Part shown: piece by piece, positions 50,801 to 60,141 of the stretch | How positions within the stretch are numbered: position 1 is the stretch's first letter | Layout of the letters: the number at the start of each line of letters is the position of its first letter | From: Kamptonema formosum PCC 10802 | GTDB lineage: Bacteria > Cyanobacteriota > Cyanobacteriia > Cyanobacteriales > Oscillatoriaceae | Direction: 5' to 3' | Assembly: GCF_000332335.1 (NCBI RefSeq) | Contig: NZ_KB235948.1 | Coordinates: 3,704,820 to 3,768,819 of the forward strand | Length of the DNA stretch: 64,000 nucleotides | Translations under genes and position numbers: made by a program | Notes under the pieces: generated by a model | Databases searched by the model: none | What the model was told of the DNA's origin: nothing | What the model saw: only the letters and a program-made list of their open reading frames with translations

Positions 50801-53166
50801 ACGCCTGCCGTCAGTATCCGCCGGAACATTGGCTCCAGCACTGACGCCATATCGGGCACGATTTCCCCCACCGTTTTGCCCAGATGGTCCGCCACAGACA
50901 GCCCGTTTATCTGGGCTAGCGCTTCGTTAATTTGCATGTAGCGCAGCCGGTCGTCTAGAATTGCTAGACCGGCGGGCGACGTGGTGAAAAAGGCGTCAAA
51001 GCGGGCTTGCCCCCTGGCTAATTCTTTTTCTAGCGCCTTGCGCGAGCTGATATCTTCGACCGCGCCAATCAAATATTGCGGCTCTCCCGCAGCGGAGCGC
51101 ACCAGGGAGACGGTGAGGTGAACCCAGAGGTGGGAGCCATCTTTGCGGATGTAGCGCTTTTCTATCGAGTAGCGCTGAATCTTTCCAGCCAGCAGCTTGC
51201 GCACCCACTCCAGATCGGCATCCAAGTCATCCGGGTGGGTGATGTCTTGGAATGTCAGCGCCTGCAGTTCCTCACGGGTGTAACCCACAATCTCACAAAA
51301 TCTTTGATTGACCAGCAGCCACCGGCTATCTTTAGCGCCCACATGGCAGATGCCAACGGCAGCTTGCTCGAAGGTGGAGCGGAATCGCTCCTCGCTTAAG
51401 CGCAGCGCTTCTTCGGCGGTGGCGCGTTCGGTTATGTCAATCCCCACCCCAAAGAAGAAGTCCACTTCACCGCTGCGTTTAAAGACTAACCGTCCGCGCC
51501 ACTCGACGAACCTTTTTTGTCCGTCCTTGGTCAGCACGCAGTTGGCGTGAGTCACCGGCAGCCTCAGCCTCTTCAGGCGCTCGACTGTCTCGCCTAGCGC
51601 CGCGCGTTCCTCCCAGGGGACCAAAGTCTCCATGCAATCCCTGCCGGCTACTTCTTGTGGGGTGTAGCCCAGGGCGCTCAGCATGGCTGGATTCATCATC
51701 CGGATTTTCAGGCTGGCGTCCACTGTCACGATAAACGCTGGACAGGTTTCGATAATGGTTTTGTTGAAGTCCCTTTCTTTGATTAATGCTTCTTCAATGC
51801 GCTTGCGTTTTGTGATATCTTTGTGAGTGCCGGTCATCCTGAGGGGCTTGCCGGTTTCATCCCGCTCTACGACTTTGCCGCTTGCCTGAATCCACTGCCA
51901 TTCCCCTGATTTTGTCCTGAATCTAAATTCGGCTTGGTAGGCTGGCGTGCGCCCTTCAAAATGATCGCTCAATACTTCCGTTACCTTTGGCATGTCGTCA
52001 GGATGTACCCGAATTATCCAACTATTGACATGTCCTTCCAGTTCGCCGGCCCTGTAGCCAATCATCTCCATAAACCGGGGGCTGAAATAAGTCTCTCCCG
52101 TGGCTACGTTCCAATCCCACAGCCCAACCTCAGATCCCTCTACGGCCAGCTGCAATCGCTTTTCGCTGACCCGCAATGCTTCTTCGGCTTGCTTGCGGTC
52201 GCTGATGTCTTCCACGCTCGACCAGATCAGCCGCTCTCCGTCTTTTTCGACTATCACCCCCTGGAGCCGCACCGGCACAAAATGCCCGTCTCTATGAATG
52301 TATTCTTTTTCATAAGGTCCATAGCGCCCCGTCTTTTCTAAACTCTCTAGCTGAATTTGTTCTTGCGCCAGGTATTTTTCTGGCGTAATTTCCCAGTAGG
52401 TCAGGTTGAGCGTTTCCTCTGCGGTTCGACCGAGAATGGCTGCAAAAGCCGGATTGACCTCAACCAGCTTCCCATTCAGCCGGCACAAGGCCAGACCGAT
52501 GGGACATATCTCAAACAAATTGCGGTTGAATTGTTTGCTTTTCTTTCTGGGGTTCCCTGCGGATTTGCGCTTTCGCCCCTGGCTTTTCCCGGGCGGTTTA
52601 GCCTGTGTTAATTCCGCAGCACCGCGACTGCCGTCAGAATTGTCAAGATATCCTGACTCTTGCTGAGTGGCCAACTCTCCTGCCACCCTGACTTCAGTGA
52701 TGTCCGCACAGGAGCCGGCGTACCCCAAAAACTGGCCATCTGGCAAAAACTGCGGGGTCGCTGTATCCAAAATCCAGCGGTATTCCCCACCGGCACTCCG
52801 CAGGCGATATTGCATCTGGAAGCGGCGGCGCTCGACAACCTCCCTGATATAATTGTTTAAACACCGCTGTCTGTCCTCGGGATGGATGCCTTCCAGCCAG
52901 CCCGAGCCCCGCTCTTGCTCCAGGGTCCGTCCGGTAAATTCCAGCCAGACTGCATTGAAGTAGTGCCGGTCAAGGCTGCTTTGGGCGTCAGGCGCTCCCA
53001 CACCAGCCGGGATAGGTCCATTAACCGCGCCCAGCTCTGTACTGGCTACCCAAATCATTGCGGGAGCCGTATCTGCCATAATGCGAAGTCGCTCCTGGCT
53101 CTCGATCAGTGCTGCCTTTGTAGTTTTGCGCTTTGTGTTTTTGCCTTTTAGTCCTCGGGTAGCCAC
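47836..53166 (-). CDS. Giant multi-PAS, GAF-containing histidine kinase
   Basis: A 1776-residue soluble kinase. I count about nine PAS domains, most followed by a PAC motif ([11 protein letters not shown] type), between residues 25 and 1270. A GAF domain follows (about 1285-1440: [20 protein letters not shown]). The kinase core has [23 protein letters not shown] (phosphorylated His), then [13 protein letters not shown] (N box), [20 protein letters not shown] and [16 protein letters not shown] 6 and PAS 8 are close relatives, each followed by [10 protein letters not shown] or [10 protein letters not shown], showing internal duplication. Between the N and G1 boxes lies a repeat-derived insertion of about 50 residues. 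The start is GTG at 53166 with only a weak ribosome binding site. Confidence 0.93.
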   Translation of the reverse strand: MATRGLKGKNTKRKTTKAALIESQERLRIMADTAPAMIWVASTELGAVNGPIPAGVGAPDAQSSLDRHYFNAVWLEFTGRTLEQERGSGWLEGIHPEDRQRCLNNYIREVVERRRFQMQYRLRSAGGEYRWILDTATPQFLPDGQFLGYAGSCADITEVRVAGELATQQESGYLDNSDGSRGAAELTQAKPPGKSQGRKRKSAGNPRKKSKQFNRNLFEICPIGLALCRLNGKLVEVNPAFAAILGRTAEETLNLTYWEITPEKYLAQEQIQLESLEKTGRYGPYEKEYIHRDGHFVPVRLQGVIVEKDGERLIWSSVEDISDRKQAEEALRVSEKRLQLAVEGSEVGLWDWNVATGETYFSPRFMEMIGYRAGELEGHVNSWIIRVHPDDMPKVTEVLSDHFEGRTPAYQAEFRFRTKSGEWQWIQASGKVVERDETGKPLRMTGTHKDITKRKRIEEALIKERDFNKTIIETCPAFIVTVDASLKIRMMNPAMLSALGYTPQEVAGRDCMETLVPWEERAALGETVERLKRLRLPVTHANCVLTKDGQKRFVEWRGRLVFKRSGEVDFFFGVGIDITERATAEEALRLSEERFRSTFEQAAVGICHVGAKDSRWLLVNQRFCEIVGYTREELQALTFQDITHPDDLDADLEWVRKLLAGKIQRYSIEKRYIRKDGSHLWVHLTVSLVRSAAGEPQYLIGAVEDISSRKALEKELARGQARFDAFFTTSPAGLAILDDRLRYMQINEALAQINGLSVADHLGKTVGEIVPDMASVLEPMFRRILTAGVAFHNIELSGTTAKQPGVERHYIASYFPLPDPDGQPASIGIVVIEITERKRAEEALRQYQEHLEDLVAERTAELSRANEQLQQEIAERQQAESEIQRSYNLLRTVLESTADGIFVKDCEGRYVMVNPAAARMARMSVREMVGKKDPDILPPEIARKLMEKDREIITSGEAQRFEEDALVAGEIQTLLVTKSCWRDGFGSVIGIVGVVQDITERKALERELVLRQARFDAFFKAANAGMAILDRELRFAQINETLAEMNGPSVEEHLGKTLAEVLPHLAPILEPMYRQMLATGEPALNQETSSYTPQNPGGLRHWIASHFPLPGEGGFIGIGAVIIEITARKRAEEALQEQIEQNQLILQTALDGFFKLRLDGQILEVNPAFSAVVGYSREELLGMKITELEAQETAEETARHIERVIQTGSDRFQTKHRRKDGQIVNLEISTNFVEIGCDRFIFCFARDMTERVRAEEALRQSEQALRQQAQREALLNRLARAIRNSLNLNTILETAVREIRNLLQVDWCGFSWYRNNAKPPVWEVVYEARNPSIPTLIASSPVEILSPLVLQFLERQIHPPTGASTLNELGISYLYLSLGVSSAVVLLIQTQSGEVGMIACHSTQGLRPWSEAEVELLQAVTDQLAIAIDQARLYEQTRAAAKDARERAKQLQHTLNELQRTQAQLIQSEKMSSLGQLVAGIAHEINNPVNFIYGNITYASDYAEDLLRLLEIYQQEYPHPTPAIQTELATVDLDFVRQDLSKLLSSMKVGADRIREIVLSLRTFSRLDEAEMKAVDIHSGIESTLLILQNRLKAKLGYPAISVIKNYGNLPKVECYAGQLNQVFMNILSNAIDALEEGHRASGAGRGKEQPHTPPNPQSPIPTIEISTSVGNGALGMGHRRKDKLPAPSAQPPAPNPQFVEIRIADNGPGMSEKVRRRLFDPFFTTKPVGQGTGLGLSISYQIVVEKHGGALACSSAPGQGAAFVISIPISQLKRG

Positions 53167-53370
53167 TTCTGGTTGCCTTTCTCGCTCTATTTTATTCCGA
53201 TTCTACAATACTTTATGATTGAGATTTGTAGATTTAAATATATTTTAACATTTTCAACGCCCTTTCCCGAAAGGCGGTGGCGAAACACCCAGCCGCCGCG
53301 CCCTTGGCAGTGGCTTGCTGTAGCCGCAAGCACAGATTCAACGGAATTAAAACACCGCAGGTTGCCGGTG

Positions 53371-53492
53371 GGGCTAAAGCCCAACTACAAACTTTGGGGG
53401 AAAGCCCAACTACAAACTTTGGGGGAAAGCCCAACTACAAACTTTGGGGGAAAGCCCAACTACAAACTTTGGGGGAAAGCCCAACTACAAAC
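53371..53492. repeat. 25-bp tandem repeat (AAAGCCCAACTACAAACTTT family)
   Basis: Four exact 25-bp units plus a partial fifth. This is the inverted form of the family at 1-103. There are no spacers between units, so it is not a CRISPR array. A 26-bp two-copy relative with GGGGCCGACGCCC lies at 53796-53847. Confidence 0.92.
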
Positions 53493-53943
53493 GGTGCCGG
53501 TGGGACAGTGGCTGTTCCAATTCTAACCCGCCGGCGCAGGATCTTGCCAGCCGGCGAGCGCAAATTTCACCTTGACGGCGAGAATGGGCAGACAGTCGCA
53601 AGCGGCGAGCCGGTGGGTTGCTTCATGCCCTCCCCACCCGCTATTAATCCTGTAAAATTTTATCGCGCCGCCGCCCTTTAAAGGGACAGACTTTGCGACA
53701 GGTTGAGAGATTTTTTTTTGAATCGTAAATTGTTCCGCATGTTGGTTTAAAAGGGGATAAAATAGAAAAAGCCAGACGGCGGACCGGCATGGGCCGGTGG
53801 GGCCGACGCCCAACTACAAACGGTGGGGCCGACGCCCAACTACAAACGGCGTGCCGGCATTATTGGGGTGGGAGTCGGGAGACTGATGAGTTTTGGCATA
53901 TCCTGTGTCTCGGCAGGCTTCGATTTATATAAAATCCGTGCAG

Positions 53944-53976
53944 AGAAACCCGGTTTCTTAAAGAAACCGGGTTTCT
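53944..53976. repeat. AGAAACCCGGTTTCT palindrome repeat
   Basis: A 33-bp copy of the interspersed palindrome, upstream of the Ser/Thr kinase gene. Confidence 0.9.
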
Positions 53977-54425
53977 GGGTCGCACTTCACCCAACTGAAA
54001 ACCGCTATAATTTTCTCCAGAATTTAAAAATTAATTAAACGGATATTCGCGCTTGTATTCCTTTGAGCCCCCAGGGGTGGCAGCAAGGAGTTCAAGCCAG
54101 TCCCGGGACGCTCAGCAGAGCCGCCGTATGGAGAACTCTGGTTTCCGGCACAGCGCTGCCGGACAGAGCGGGTGCCAGCTAGGCTCTCCTGTGACAGATG
54201 CAGGGTCAGCACTAGGGTGCTATCCCCAAGGGAGAGGCACCCAAAGCGCCGATGATCGCAAAGTGGGACGCTGGCAATACGGGGGAGTCCCAACAAGAAA
54301 AGCCGGCAGCCGGCAGGGGCGGTCAAGCAAGCCTTGCCATAAATGCGCCTAAAATTGAGGAAAGAGTGAGCCAGCAGGCACCGGCTAATAGCAACCGACA
54401 AGCAGAAAGGTCTGAGAGTGGTTTC

Positions 54426-56648
54426 ATGAATGTCATTAATTGCGCAAACTGTGGCAAAGAAAATCCGGTGGAAAACCTTTTTTGTTCTAACTGTGGCAGC
54501 TCCTTGGCAGGATTGACCCCCAGTCAGGCAAGCCTGGAACCGCAACCGGCAGCCTCTACCGAGTTGCAAGCGGGGGCGCGGTTGCGGGACCGCTACATTA
54601 TCGAGCGGCTGCTGGCTCAGGGGGGGTTTGGCAGAACGTACCTGGCAGAAGATACAGGTCGATTTAACGCCAAGGTGGCGATCAAAGAACTCAGCCCGGG
54701 ACTGCAAGGAACCTACGCCCTCCAGAGAGCCGAGGAACTGTTTAAGCGAGAAGCGCAGACGCTCAACAAACTCGCACACCCGCAAATTCCCAAATTCTGG
54801 GAAATTTTTCGGGAAGGGACACGGCTGTTTTTAGTCCAAGACTTTGTGGAGGGCCAAACCTATTATGCCCTGCTGTACCAGCGCCAGGAGCAGGGGCAGA
54901 GCTTCAGCGAAGCGGAAATCCTGCAGCTGTTTCGCCAGCTCCTCCCGGTCCTGAGCTACCTGCACGGTCAGGGCGTCATCCACCGGGACATTTCCCCAGA
55001 CAACATCATCCTGCGCTCGGCGGACAGCCAGCCGGTGCTGATTGACCTGGGCGCAGTCAAGGAAGTGGCCATCAATGTGGCCACACAGATAGCCGGTGCG
55101 CCAGCTGCCGGCACCTGCGTCGGTAAAGTTGGCTACGCCCCTGACGAGCAGCTGCGGATGGGAATCGTCGCGCCCCACAGCGATCTGTACGCCCTGGCCG
55201 TTACCGCCCTGGTGCTGATGACCGGCAAGAAAGATCCCCGGCAACTCCTAGATCCCAACACGCTGCAGTGGGTGTGGGACAAAGAGATCGACCCCAGCCC
55301 GAAGCTTGCCGAGGCGCTCACCCGCATGCTCGCCCCCAAGCCGCCTCAGCGCTTCCAATCGGCCATAGAAGTCCTGCACTTCCTGGAAGAGCAACCCCCC
55401 ATTGCGCCGCCGCCGCGTTATGCGCCTGCGCCCGATGTGCCAGTGCCGCCCCGCCAACTCTGGCCCTTGGCAGCTGCCGGTCTGGGAGCCGCCGCCGCTG
55501 TTGGGCTGGCGCTGTTCCTTCTCAGCATCAAAAACCAAGGGCAATCTGGGGAGCCAAACCGAGAGCGGGCGTTTGGAGGGGACGGCACCTTAAATATCGG
55601 TGTTGTGACTACCCCCATAAATCCAAAAGAAAACTACCTGCCCCTGGCGGATTACTTGAAATCTGAGCTGGCAGCCAAGCTGGGTGAGGGGGTCAATATT
55701 GAGATTGAGGGCATTGAGGTTAGAGAAAAAGACTCCTTAAATGAGGCAAAAGATAGGATTATACACAAAAAATGGGATGTCATCTTCCCCTTATCCGCCC
55801 AGCTTTCAGTAGCCGCACAAGACAACAGCTATCTGTTCGCCGCCCGGATGTTTCCGAAACAGCCTCAAATCGAATCTGTTCTCTTTGTTCGCTCGGACAG
55901 CCCAATCCAGGGCTTAAATGATTTAACGCCTGAAAAAAGAGTTGCCTTAGGAGAATTCAGCAACACGCTTTCTTTTTACATGCCGGTATACGACCTGTAC
56001 GGCAAAATTGTCCGGCTCGATATGGGGAACGCAATTCCTGACATCCTGAAGAAGGTGAAGTCGCGGCAGGCTGAGGTGGGAGTTAGTATTTACAGGTTTG
56101 TGCAAAACGACCCAGAGGTGCGGGTCATCGGGATAAGCAAATCCATTCCCGGTCCTGGAGTGTACCTGTCACCGGCTCTTTCCCTAAAAGAGCGGAATTT
56201 GGTCAAAGCCGTTTTGTTGCACGCCCCCTCGGAGATCCAAGACAAAGCCTTCTACGGGGAAGGGAAGGAAGTTGATTACACGCAGTTTAGAAAAATTATG
56301 GCCAGAGTGGAGGGGATTCTGGCCTGCGTTGATTTGAACCAAGACCCCGTGAGCTTTTTCTGTCGGAATTCCGCTGACAAGCCGGCCACTCAACCGGGGG
56401 AAATCCAAGGGCCAGCCAGCAATATTAAATTGCCCGACGCTAACACCATTCACCTCACTGTACAGGGACAGGACGGTCAAGCTTATCGCGTTGTTTTGCC
56501 CAGGGCGGTACTCAATCAAATTCCCAGTGCGCCGCCGCCATTCGCGCTCAACGGTAAAACGCTTAAGGTCACAGGTGTGGAGCCAAGACAATCTGCGGGA
56601 ACGCTGGAGCTGGAAATTACCAAGCCCGAACAGCTGACCGTCAGATAA
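54426..56648 (+). CDS. Ser/Thr protein kinase fused to a PhnD-like periplasmic binding domain
   Basis: A 740-residue membrane kinase. It begins with a zinc ribbon (Cys6, Cys9, Cys20, Cys23). The Hanks-type kinase domain (about 57-320) has a glycine-rich loop QGGFGRTYLAED, Lys87 in VAIKEL, catalytic Asp188 in VIHRDISPDNIIL, Asp207 in LIDLGAV (DFG position) and GYAPDEQ. After a proline-rich linker there is one membrane helix (346-368). The external part (388-640) begins LNIGVVTTPINPKENYLPLADYL, close to phosphonate/phosphite binding proteins of the PhnD type. An unclassified C-terminal domain follows. It likely senses an anion outside and phosphorylates proteins inside. I chose ATG 54426 because it starts the zinc ribbon. 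Confidence 0.9.
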   Translation: MNVINCANCGKENPVENLFCSNCGSSLAGLTPSQASLEPQPAASTELQAGARLRDRYIIERLLAQGGFGRTYLAEDTGRFNAKVAIKELSPGLQGTYALQRAEELFKREAQTLNKLAHPQIPKFWEIFREGTRLFLVQDFVEGQTYYALLYQRQEQGQSFSEAEILQLFRQLLPVLSYLHGQGVIHRDISPDNIILRSADSQPVLIDLGAVKEVAINVATQIAGAPAAGTCVGKVGYAPDEQLRMGIVAPHSDLYALAVTALVLMTGKKDPRQLLDPNTLQWVWDKEIDPSPKLAEALTRMLAPKPPQRFQSAIEVLHFLEEQPPIAPPPRYAPAPDVPVPPRQLWPLAAAGLGAAAAVGLALFLLSIKNQGQSGEPNRERAFGGDGTLNIGVVTTPINPKENYLPLADYLKSELAAKLGEGVNIEIEGIEVREKDSLNEAKDRIIHKKWDVIFPLSAQLSVAAQDNSYLFAARMFPKQPQIESVLFVRSDSPIQGLNDLTPEKRVALGEFSNTLSFYMPVYDLYGKIVRLDMGNAIPDILKKVKSRQAEVGVSIYRFVQNDPEVRVIGISKSIPGPGVYLSPALSLKERNLVKAVLLHAPSEIQDKAFYGEGKEVDYTQFRKIMARVEGILACVDLNQDPVSFFCRNSADKPATQPGEIQGPASNIKLPDANTIHLTVQGQDGQAYRVVLPRAVLNQIPSAPPPFALNGKTLKVTGVEPRQSAGTLELEITKPEQLTVR

Positions 56649-56704
56649 TATAGCAATAGACAGCTCAGTAATGGACAAGGCATCTCACTTGCTAGTAGGT
56701 ACAG

Positions 56705-56730
56705 GGACAGGCGGGACGCCTGTCCTACGT
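56705..56730. repeat. GACAGGCGGGACGCCTGTC hairpin
   Basis: A copy of the hairpin family of 39779-39864, between the kinase gene and the convergent DUF1611 gene; terminator-like position. Confidence 0.8.
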
Positions 56731-56769
56731 CCTAGTGAGACTGCCGGCACCGGCTCTCGCCGCCGGCGC

Positions 56770-57822
56770 TCACAGCCGGCTTTCCTCGGTGACCGCATCT
56801 AAGAGCAAATCAGCGCCAAAGCGCACGGGATCGGTGCAGGGGAGGCCGGTTTCCGCCCGGACTTGTGCGATCGCATCGCTCGCTGCCGGCCCGTCGAGGT
56901 GGTGAGTGTTGAGTGCGATCGCAGCCACCCGCGCCGGCTGCATCGCCCCGCCGGCACTGGCAACCGCCTCATACAGCTGAACCACCACCGGCAGGGGAGG
57001 GACCGGCACCTGGGGGTGATTGCGGATGTGGGTTTGACCGGCACGGTGCACCAGCACCAGATGAGTCGGCTGGGAGCCCCGCAGCAGGGGCAGAGTTGCG
57101 GTTGAGCCCGGATGCAGCAGGGAGCCCTGCCCCTCAATGTGCAGGATGTCCCGCTCGCGACCGAACTGCACCACCATTTGCTCGACCGCACCGGCAGCGA
57201 AGTCCACTCGCACGGCATCCAGGGCGATGCCGTCACCGGCAATCATCAGCCCCGCTTGTCCCGTGGCCAGAAACTTGGAGCGCAACCCCCGCCGCAGCGA
57301 TGCCCTGTTCAATTCTAGACTGGCGGACATCTTGCCGATGGCCATATCGGTGCCCACCGTCAGCACGCGCCGGCAGCTGAGCTGGCGGGCTTTAGCGCCG
57401 CCAATGGCCAAGCGAGCTGGCTCTCGGCGCATGTCCCAGATCCACTGCCCCTCCCGCAGCAACTCGCGGAATTCCTCATCTTTTGCCAGGTGGGTGTGCA
57501 ACCCGTTGGCCACAGATAGCCCAGCCGCCACGGCTTGCTTGACTTCCGCCAGCCACTCCGCCGGCAGCGCTCCGCCAGAGGGGGCGATGCCGATGGCCAG
57601 CACGTCCGGACTGTAAGCCAGCGCCCCCTCAACCGAGGCAACAATCGGAACTTGACGCGGAATTCCTGTTAGTTCTGGCAGCGACTCACCGGCACACTCC
57701 CGGTCAATGACTGCTACAATGGAAGCTTCGCTGTAGCGCAGGAGAGACAGGCCGGTTTTGCCAGAACTGCTGCGAATGCCTTCGTGCAGGAGAATAGCGA
57801 CTCGATGTTCAGGTTTGAGCAT
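56770..57822 (-). CDS. DUF1611 protein, DgcN-like (D-glutamate N-acetyltransferase family)
   Basis: A 350-residue protein of the DUF1611 family. An N-terminal Rossmann-like domain (RVAILLHEGIRSSSGKTGLSLLRY) is followed by a P-loop-like domain with VLTVGTDMAIGKMSASLEL, and LHIEGQGSLLHPGS near the middle. In some bacteria a DUF1611 protein (DgcN) acts with an enolase-superfamily partner (DgcA) in D-glutamate catabolism, adding an acetyl group. Here such a partner gene lies directly upstream (57939-58982) on the same strand, about 116 bp away, which supports the pairing. Whether the acetylation chemistry applies here is inference. Confidence 0.85.
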   Translation of the reverse strand: MLKPEHRVAILLHEGIRSSSGKTGLSLLRYSEASIVAVIDRECAGESLPELTGIPRQVPIVASVEGALAYSPDVLAIGIAPSGGALPAEWLAEVKQAVAAGLSVANGLHTHLAKDEEFRELLREGQWIWDMRREPARLAIGGAKARQLSCRRVLTVGTDMAIGKMSASLELNRASLRRGLRSKFLATGQAGLMIAGDGIALDAVRVDFAAGAVEQMVVQFGRERDILHIEGQGSLLHPGSTATLPLLRGSQPTHLVLVHRAGQTHIRNHPQVPVPPLPVVVQLYEAVASAGGAMQPARVAAIALNTHHLDGPAASDAIAQVRAETGLPCTDPVRFGADLLLDAVTEESRL

Positions 57823-57888
57823 AAAAACTGCAAAAAATTACCCGTTAATAATTCTAGAATTTCCCTCGTTCGCCTCGTTTCCCCTCGT

Positions 57889-57920
57889 TTCCTCTCGTTC
57901 CCAGGCTCTGCCTGGGAACG
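57889..57920. repeat. CGTTCCCAGGC..GCCTGGGAACG palindrome
   Basis: The second half of the dual palindrome family, between the two DgcA/DgcN-like genes, with TTCGTTTCC-type repeats on its left. Confidence 0.8.
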
Positions 57921-57938
57921 AGAATTTCAACGAGAATT

Positions 57939-58982
57939 TCAATTTTTAATGACTCCCAGTCCGGGGAAATCATTCGGCACCAAGCAGCCATTTTGCAGGG
58001 GGGCGCCGGCGAAGGGGTCGTCTGTCAAGTTGAGGTGACTGTCTAAATCCAGATAGTCTGCCAGGGGTGACAGGTGAGCCATTGCTGTATTGGCGATCGC
58101 GCTGTCAGAATAGCAACCAAACATCACTTGCAAGCCACAAGATCGCGCCGTGTGTATCGCCCGCATGGCTTCAGTTAATCCCCCAGCTTTCATCAGTTTG
58201 ATGTTAATGCCATGCACGCGGTCTGCCAGCTGGGGAATGTCGCGGCTGGTGAAGCAGCTTTCATCGACGAAAAGGGGGAGGGGCGAGCGCTCTTTGAGTG
58301 CCGGCAAGTCTCGCTCTTGACCGGGGGGAAGCGGCTGCTCGACATATTTGACCCCCTGACCGGCAAGCCAGTCACACATTTTCACGGCATCATTTAGGCT
58401 CCAGCCGCCATTGGCATCGACGCTCAGCTGGGTGAGCGCCTTGCTTGCTGAGCGCACTGCTAATAGCATGGCTTTGTCGGCTTCAATGCCATCAGGACTG
58501 CCTAATTTTAGCTTCAAAAATTGCAATTTTGTCACTTGCGACCACTGCCGCACTCTCTCAGTGGCACCCTCTGGGGAATTAATTCCTATGGTGAGGGAAG
58601 TGGGGGTGATGCGGCGGCGATCTAACCCCCATATCTGCCAGAGGGGAAACCCCACTTTTTTGCCCAGCCAGTCGTGCAAGGCGGTATCGATGGCAGCGCG
58701 GGCCGCAGAGGGAGTGTTAAATTTTGTAAAAAGCCGCTCAATCTGCTGCCGGTCGTAGGGGCTGAACTTTTCGAGTGCCGGTGCGAGTTGCTGCAAGGCT
58801 TCTAGGAGGGTTGCGGTGGTTTGGGGGGTGCCGCCGGCAGCAAAGGGGGAGGCTTCTCCCCACCCTTCGATGCCGGTGTGTTCTATTCTCACCCAGATAT
58901 TGGTGGTTTGGGCGGTGGTGCCGCGACTGATGGTGAGGGCAACGCGCTTGTGGACGGTAAAGGGTTCGATCCGGGTGTTCAT
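57939..58982 (-). CDS. Enolase-superfamily epimerase (dipeptide epimerase / DgcA-like)
   Basis: A 347-residue enzyme of the mandelate racemase/muconate lactonizing group. The catalytic Lys pair is in FLKLKLG, metal ligands are in SVDANGGW, VEQPLPP and FVDESCF, and the second catalytic Lys is in INIKLMKAGG. This pattern is that of Ala-Glu dipeptide epimerases and of DgcA (N-acetyl-D-glutamate racemase). Its neighbour is a DgcN-like protein, which makes the second option plausible. ATG 58982 is used; a GTG seven codons upstream is possible. The insert positions of lid residues cannot be judged by eye. Confidence 0.88.
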   Translation of the reverse strand: MNTRIEPFTVHKRVALTISRGTTAQTTNIWVRIEHTGIEGWGEASPFAAGGTPQTTATLLEALQQLAPALEKFSPYDRQQIERLFTKFNTPSAARAAIDTALHDWLGKKVGFPLWQIWGLDRRRITPTSLTIGINSPEGATERVRQWSQVTKLQFLKLKLGSPDGIEADKAMLLAVRSASKALTQLSVDANGGWSLNDAVKMCDWLAGQGVKYVEQPLPPGQERDLPALKERSPLPLFVDESCFTSRDIPQLADRVHGINIKLMKAGGLTEAMRAIHTARSCGLQVMFGCYSDSAIANTAMAHLSPLADYLDLDSHLNLTDDPFAGAPLQNGCLVPNDFPGLGVIKN

Positions 58983-59169
58983 GGTGGCTGTGGTAGGGGG
59001 CACTTTAGAAAATATAGCGGGCGATTGACCGTCTCACACCGTTTTTTCCGGGAAACCGGCGCTCCGGAGCGGCGGGGGGAGGCAGCTTGTCAGGCGGGCG
59101 CGTGCCGGTGTTGCGCAAGAAGCAACAAGGAAGAAAGGGCGAGCGCCCAAGCTTTAAAAAGGTAACCGC

Positions 59170-59198
59170 TTGACAGTCGCTCTGGAGATTTATATAAT
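59170..59198 (+). promoter_or_regulatory. Perfect sigma-70 consensus promoter of the toxin-antitoxin module
   Basis: TTGACA, a spacer of exactly 17 bp, and TATAAT. The antitoxin ATG is 40 bp downstream of the -10 box. No obvious operator palindrome overlaps it. Confidence 0.85.
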
Positions 59199-59237
59199 GG
59201 ATACAGTTTCCTCACCCTGGTTTAGGGAATTGTAAGT

Positions 59238-59468
59238 ATGTCTTTGCAAGAAGTGACAAAAGAAATCTACAAGTTATCGGTGATGGAGCGCTTGCAATTA
59301 GTGGACGCAATTGTCCGATCGCTGCAAGAGGAACTCAGGCCGCGCCCCGACCGGAAAGCAGCAATAGAGCGGATGCGCGGGCTAGCGAAAACCGATGCGC
59401 CACCCCCAACGGATGCCGAAGTTGAAGCTATGCTAGAAGAACGTTTGGTGGAGAAATACCTGCAATGA
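59238..59468 (+). CDS. Antitoxin of a PIN toxin-antitoxin module
   Basis: A 76-residue, acidic, helical protein. The motif LSVMERLQLVDAIVRSL resembles the N-terminus of addiction-module proteins (the LSxxERLxLVxAIxxSL pattern). The C-terminal half is charged and probably wraps the toxin. It overlaps the toxin gene by 4 bp (ATGA), as is usual. The gene has a perfect consensus promoter upstream. Confidence 0.85.
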   Translation: MSLQEVTKEIYKLSVMERLQLVDAIVRSLQEELRPRPDRKAAIERMRGLAKTDAPPPTDAEVEAMLEERLVEKYLQ

Positions 59469-59884
59469 GAGTCTTAGTAGACACCAACATTATTCTGGAT
59501 TTCCAGCTGGTGCGAGAGCCTTTTATCAGGGAGGCCGATGCCTTATTTCAGGCTATGCAATCAGATCGGATTGTCGGCTATGTTACAGCCACAACCGTAA
59601 CTGATATCTTCTATATTGTCAGGAGGGAAACCCGGAGTCTTGAGCGTGCTAGACAAGCCGTCTCAACCACACTAGAAGCAATGGAAGTCTGTCCTGTGAG
59701 CGGCCCGATTTTGGATCGAGCCTTCGCCTCTAATTTGAGGGATTTTGAAGATGCCGTCCAGCTAGCTTGTGCGGTGGCCGAAAATCTGGATGCGATTGTC
59801 ACCCGCAACCCTCAAGATTTCACCGGCTCTCCTCTGGCAATTCTATCAGTCGCCGAGTTATTAGAGCGTTTGGGAGAGCCTTGA
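59465..59884 (+). CDS. PIN domain toxin (VapC-like ribonuclease)
   Basis: A 139-residue PIN domain protein. The first acidic motif is LVDTNIILD (Asp6); later come the acidic residues of NLRDFEDAVQLACAV and the IVTRNPQDF motif that ends PIN domains. PIN toxins cut RNA with Mg2+. The start codon overlaps the antitoxin stop, giving coupled translation. The active-site residues are all present, so the toxin looks intact. Confidence 0.9.
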   Translation: MRVLVDTNIILDFQLVREPFIREADALFQAMQSDRIVGYVTATTVTDIFYIVRRETRSLERARQAVSTTLEAMEVCPVSGPILDRAFASNLRDFEDAVQLACAVAENLDAIVTRNPQDFTGSPLAILSVAELLERLGEP

Positions 59885-60141
59885 AATAGGCGCTGGCGCT
59901 GCTGAGTGGCGCGACAGCTGCGAGCGCTTTTGGGCGGTGTTTGAGGCCCACCGGCAAGTGCTGGACAGCCGGCAGTCCAAATCCAGTCGCAAAACCATTA
60001 ATTTATTTTAAGATTTAGGGCCGGTTGATTCCTACAGGCTGGCTAGTCTACAATAATAAAAAAATATAGGTATTTATTCAGCGATCGCACCCATTTTAGC
60101 TAGACTGATAGAAGAGGGTTTTTTTAGGGAAAAAAGCTGAT

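Larger units (their letters stand above)
53167..54425. other. Large gene-free, repeat-rich spacer
   Basis: About 1.26 kb without a credible gene. It holds the GCCCAACTACAAAC repeats (53371-53492, 53796-53847) and a 33-bp AGAAACCCGGTTTCT copy (53944-53976). The last 170 bp upstream of the kinase gene keep a frame open to 54252 but read as a random, basic peptide. Confidence 0.7.

Noticed and set aside
53371-53492. Possible CRISPR array
   Set aside because: The 25-bp units are directly tandem without spacers, and no cas genes are near.
54252-54425. 58-codon N-terminal extension of the Ser/Thr kinase
   Set aside because: The zinc ribbon starts naturally at ATG 54426; the extension is polar, compositionally random and resembles spacer sequence.
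58950-58975. tRNA-like GGGTTCGATCC motif
   Set aside because: It lies within the conserved start of the epimerase gene and has no flanking tRNA arms.
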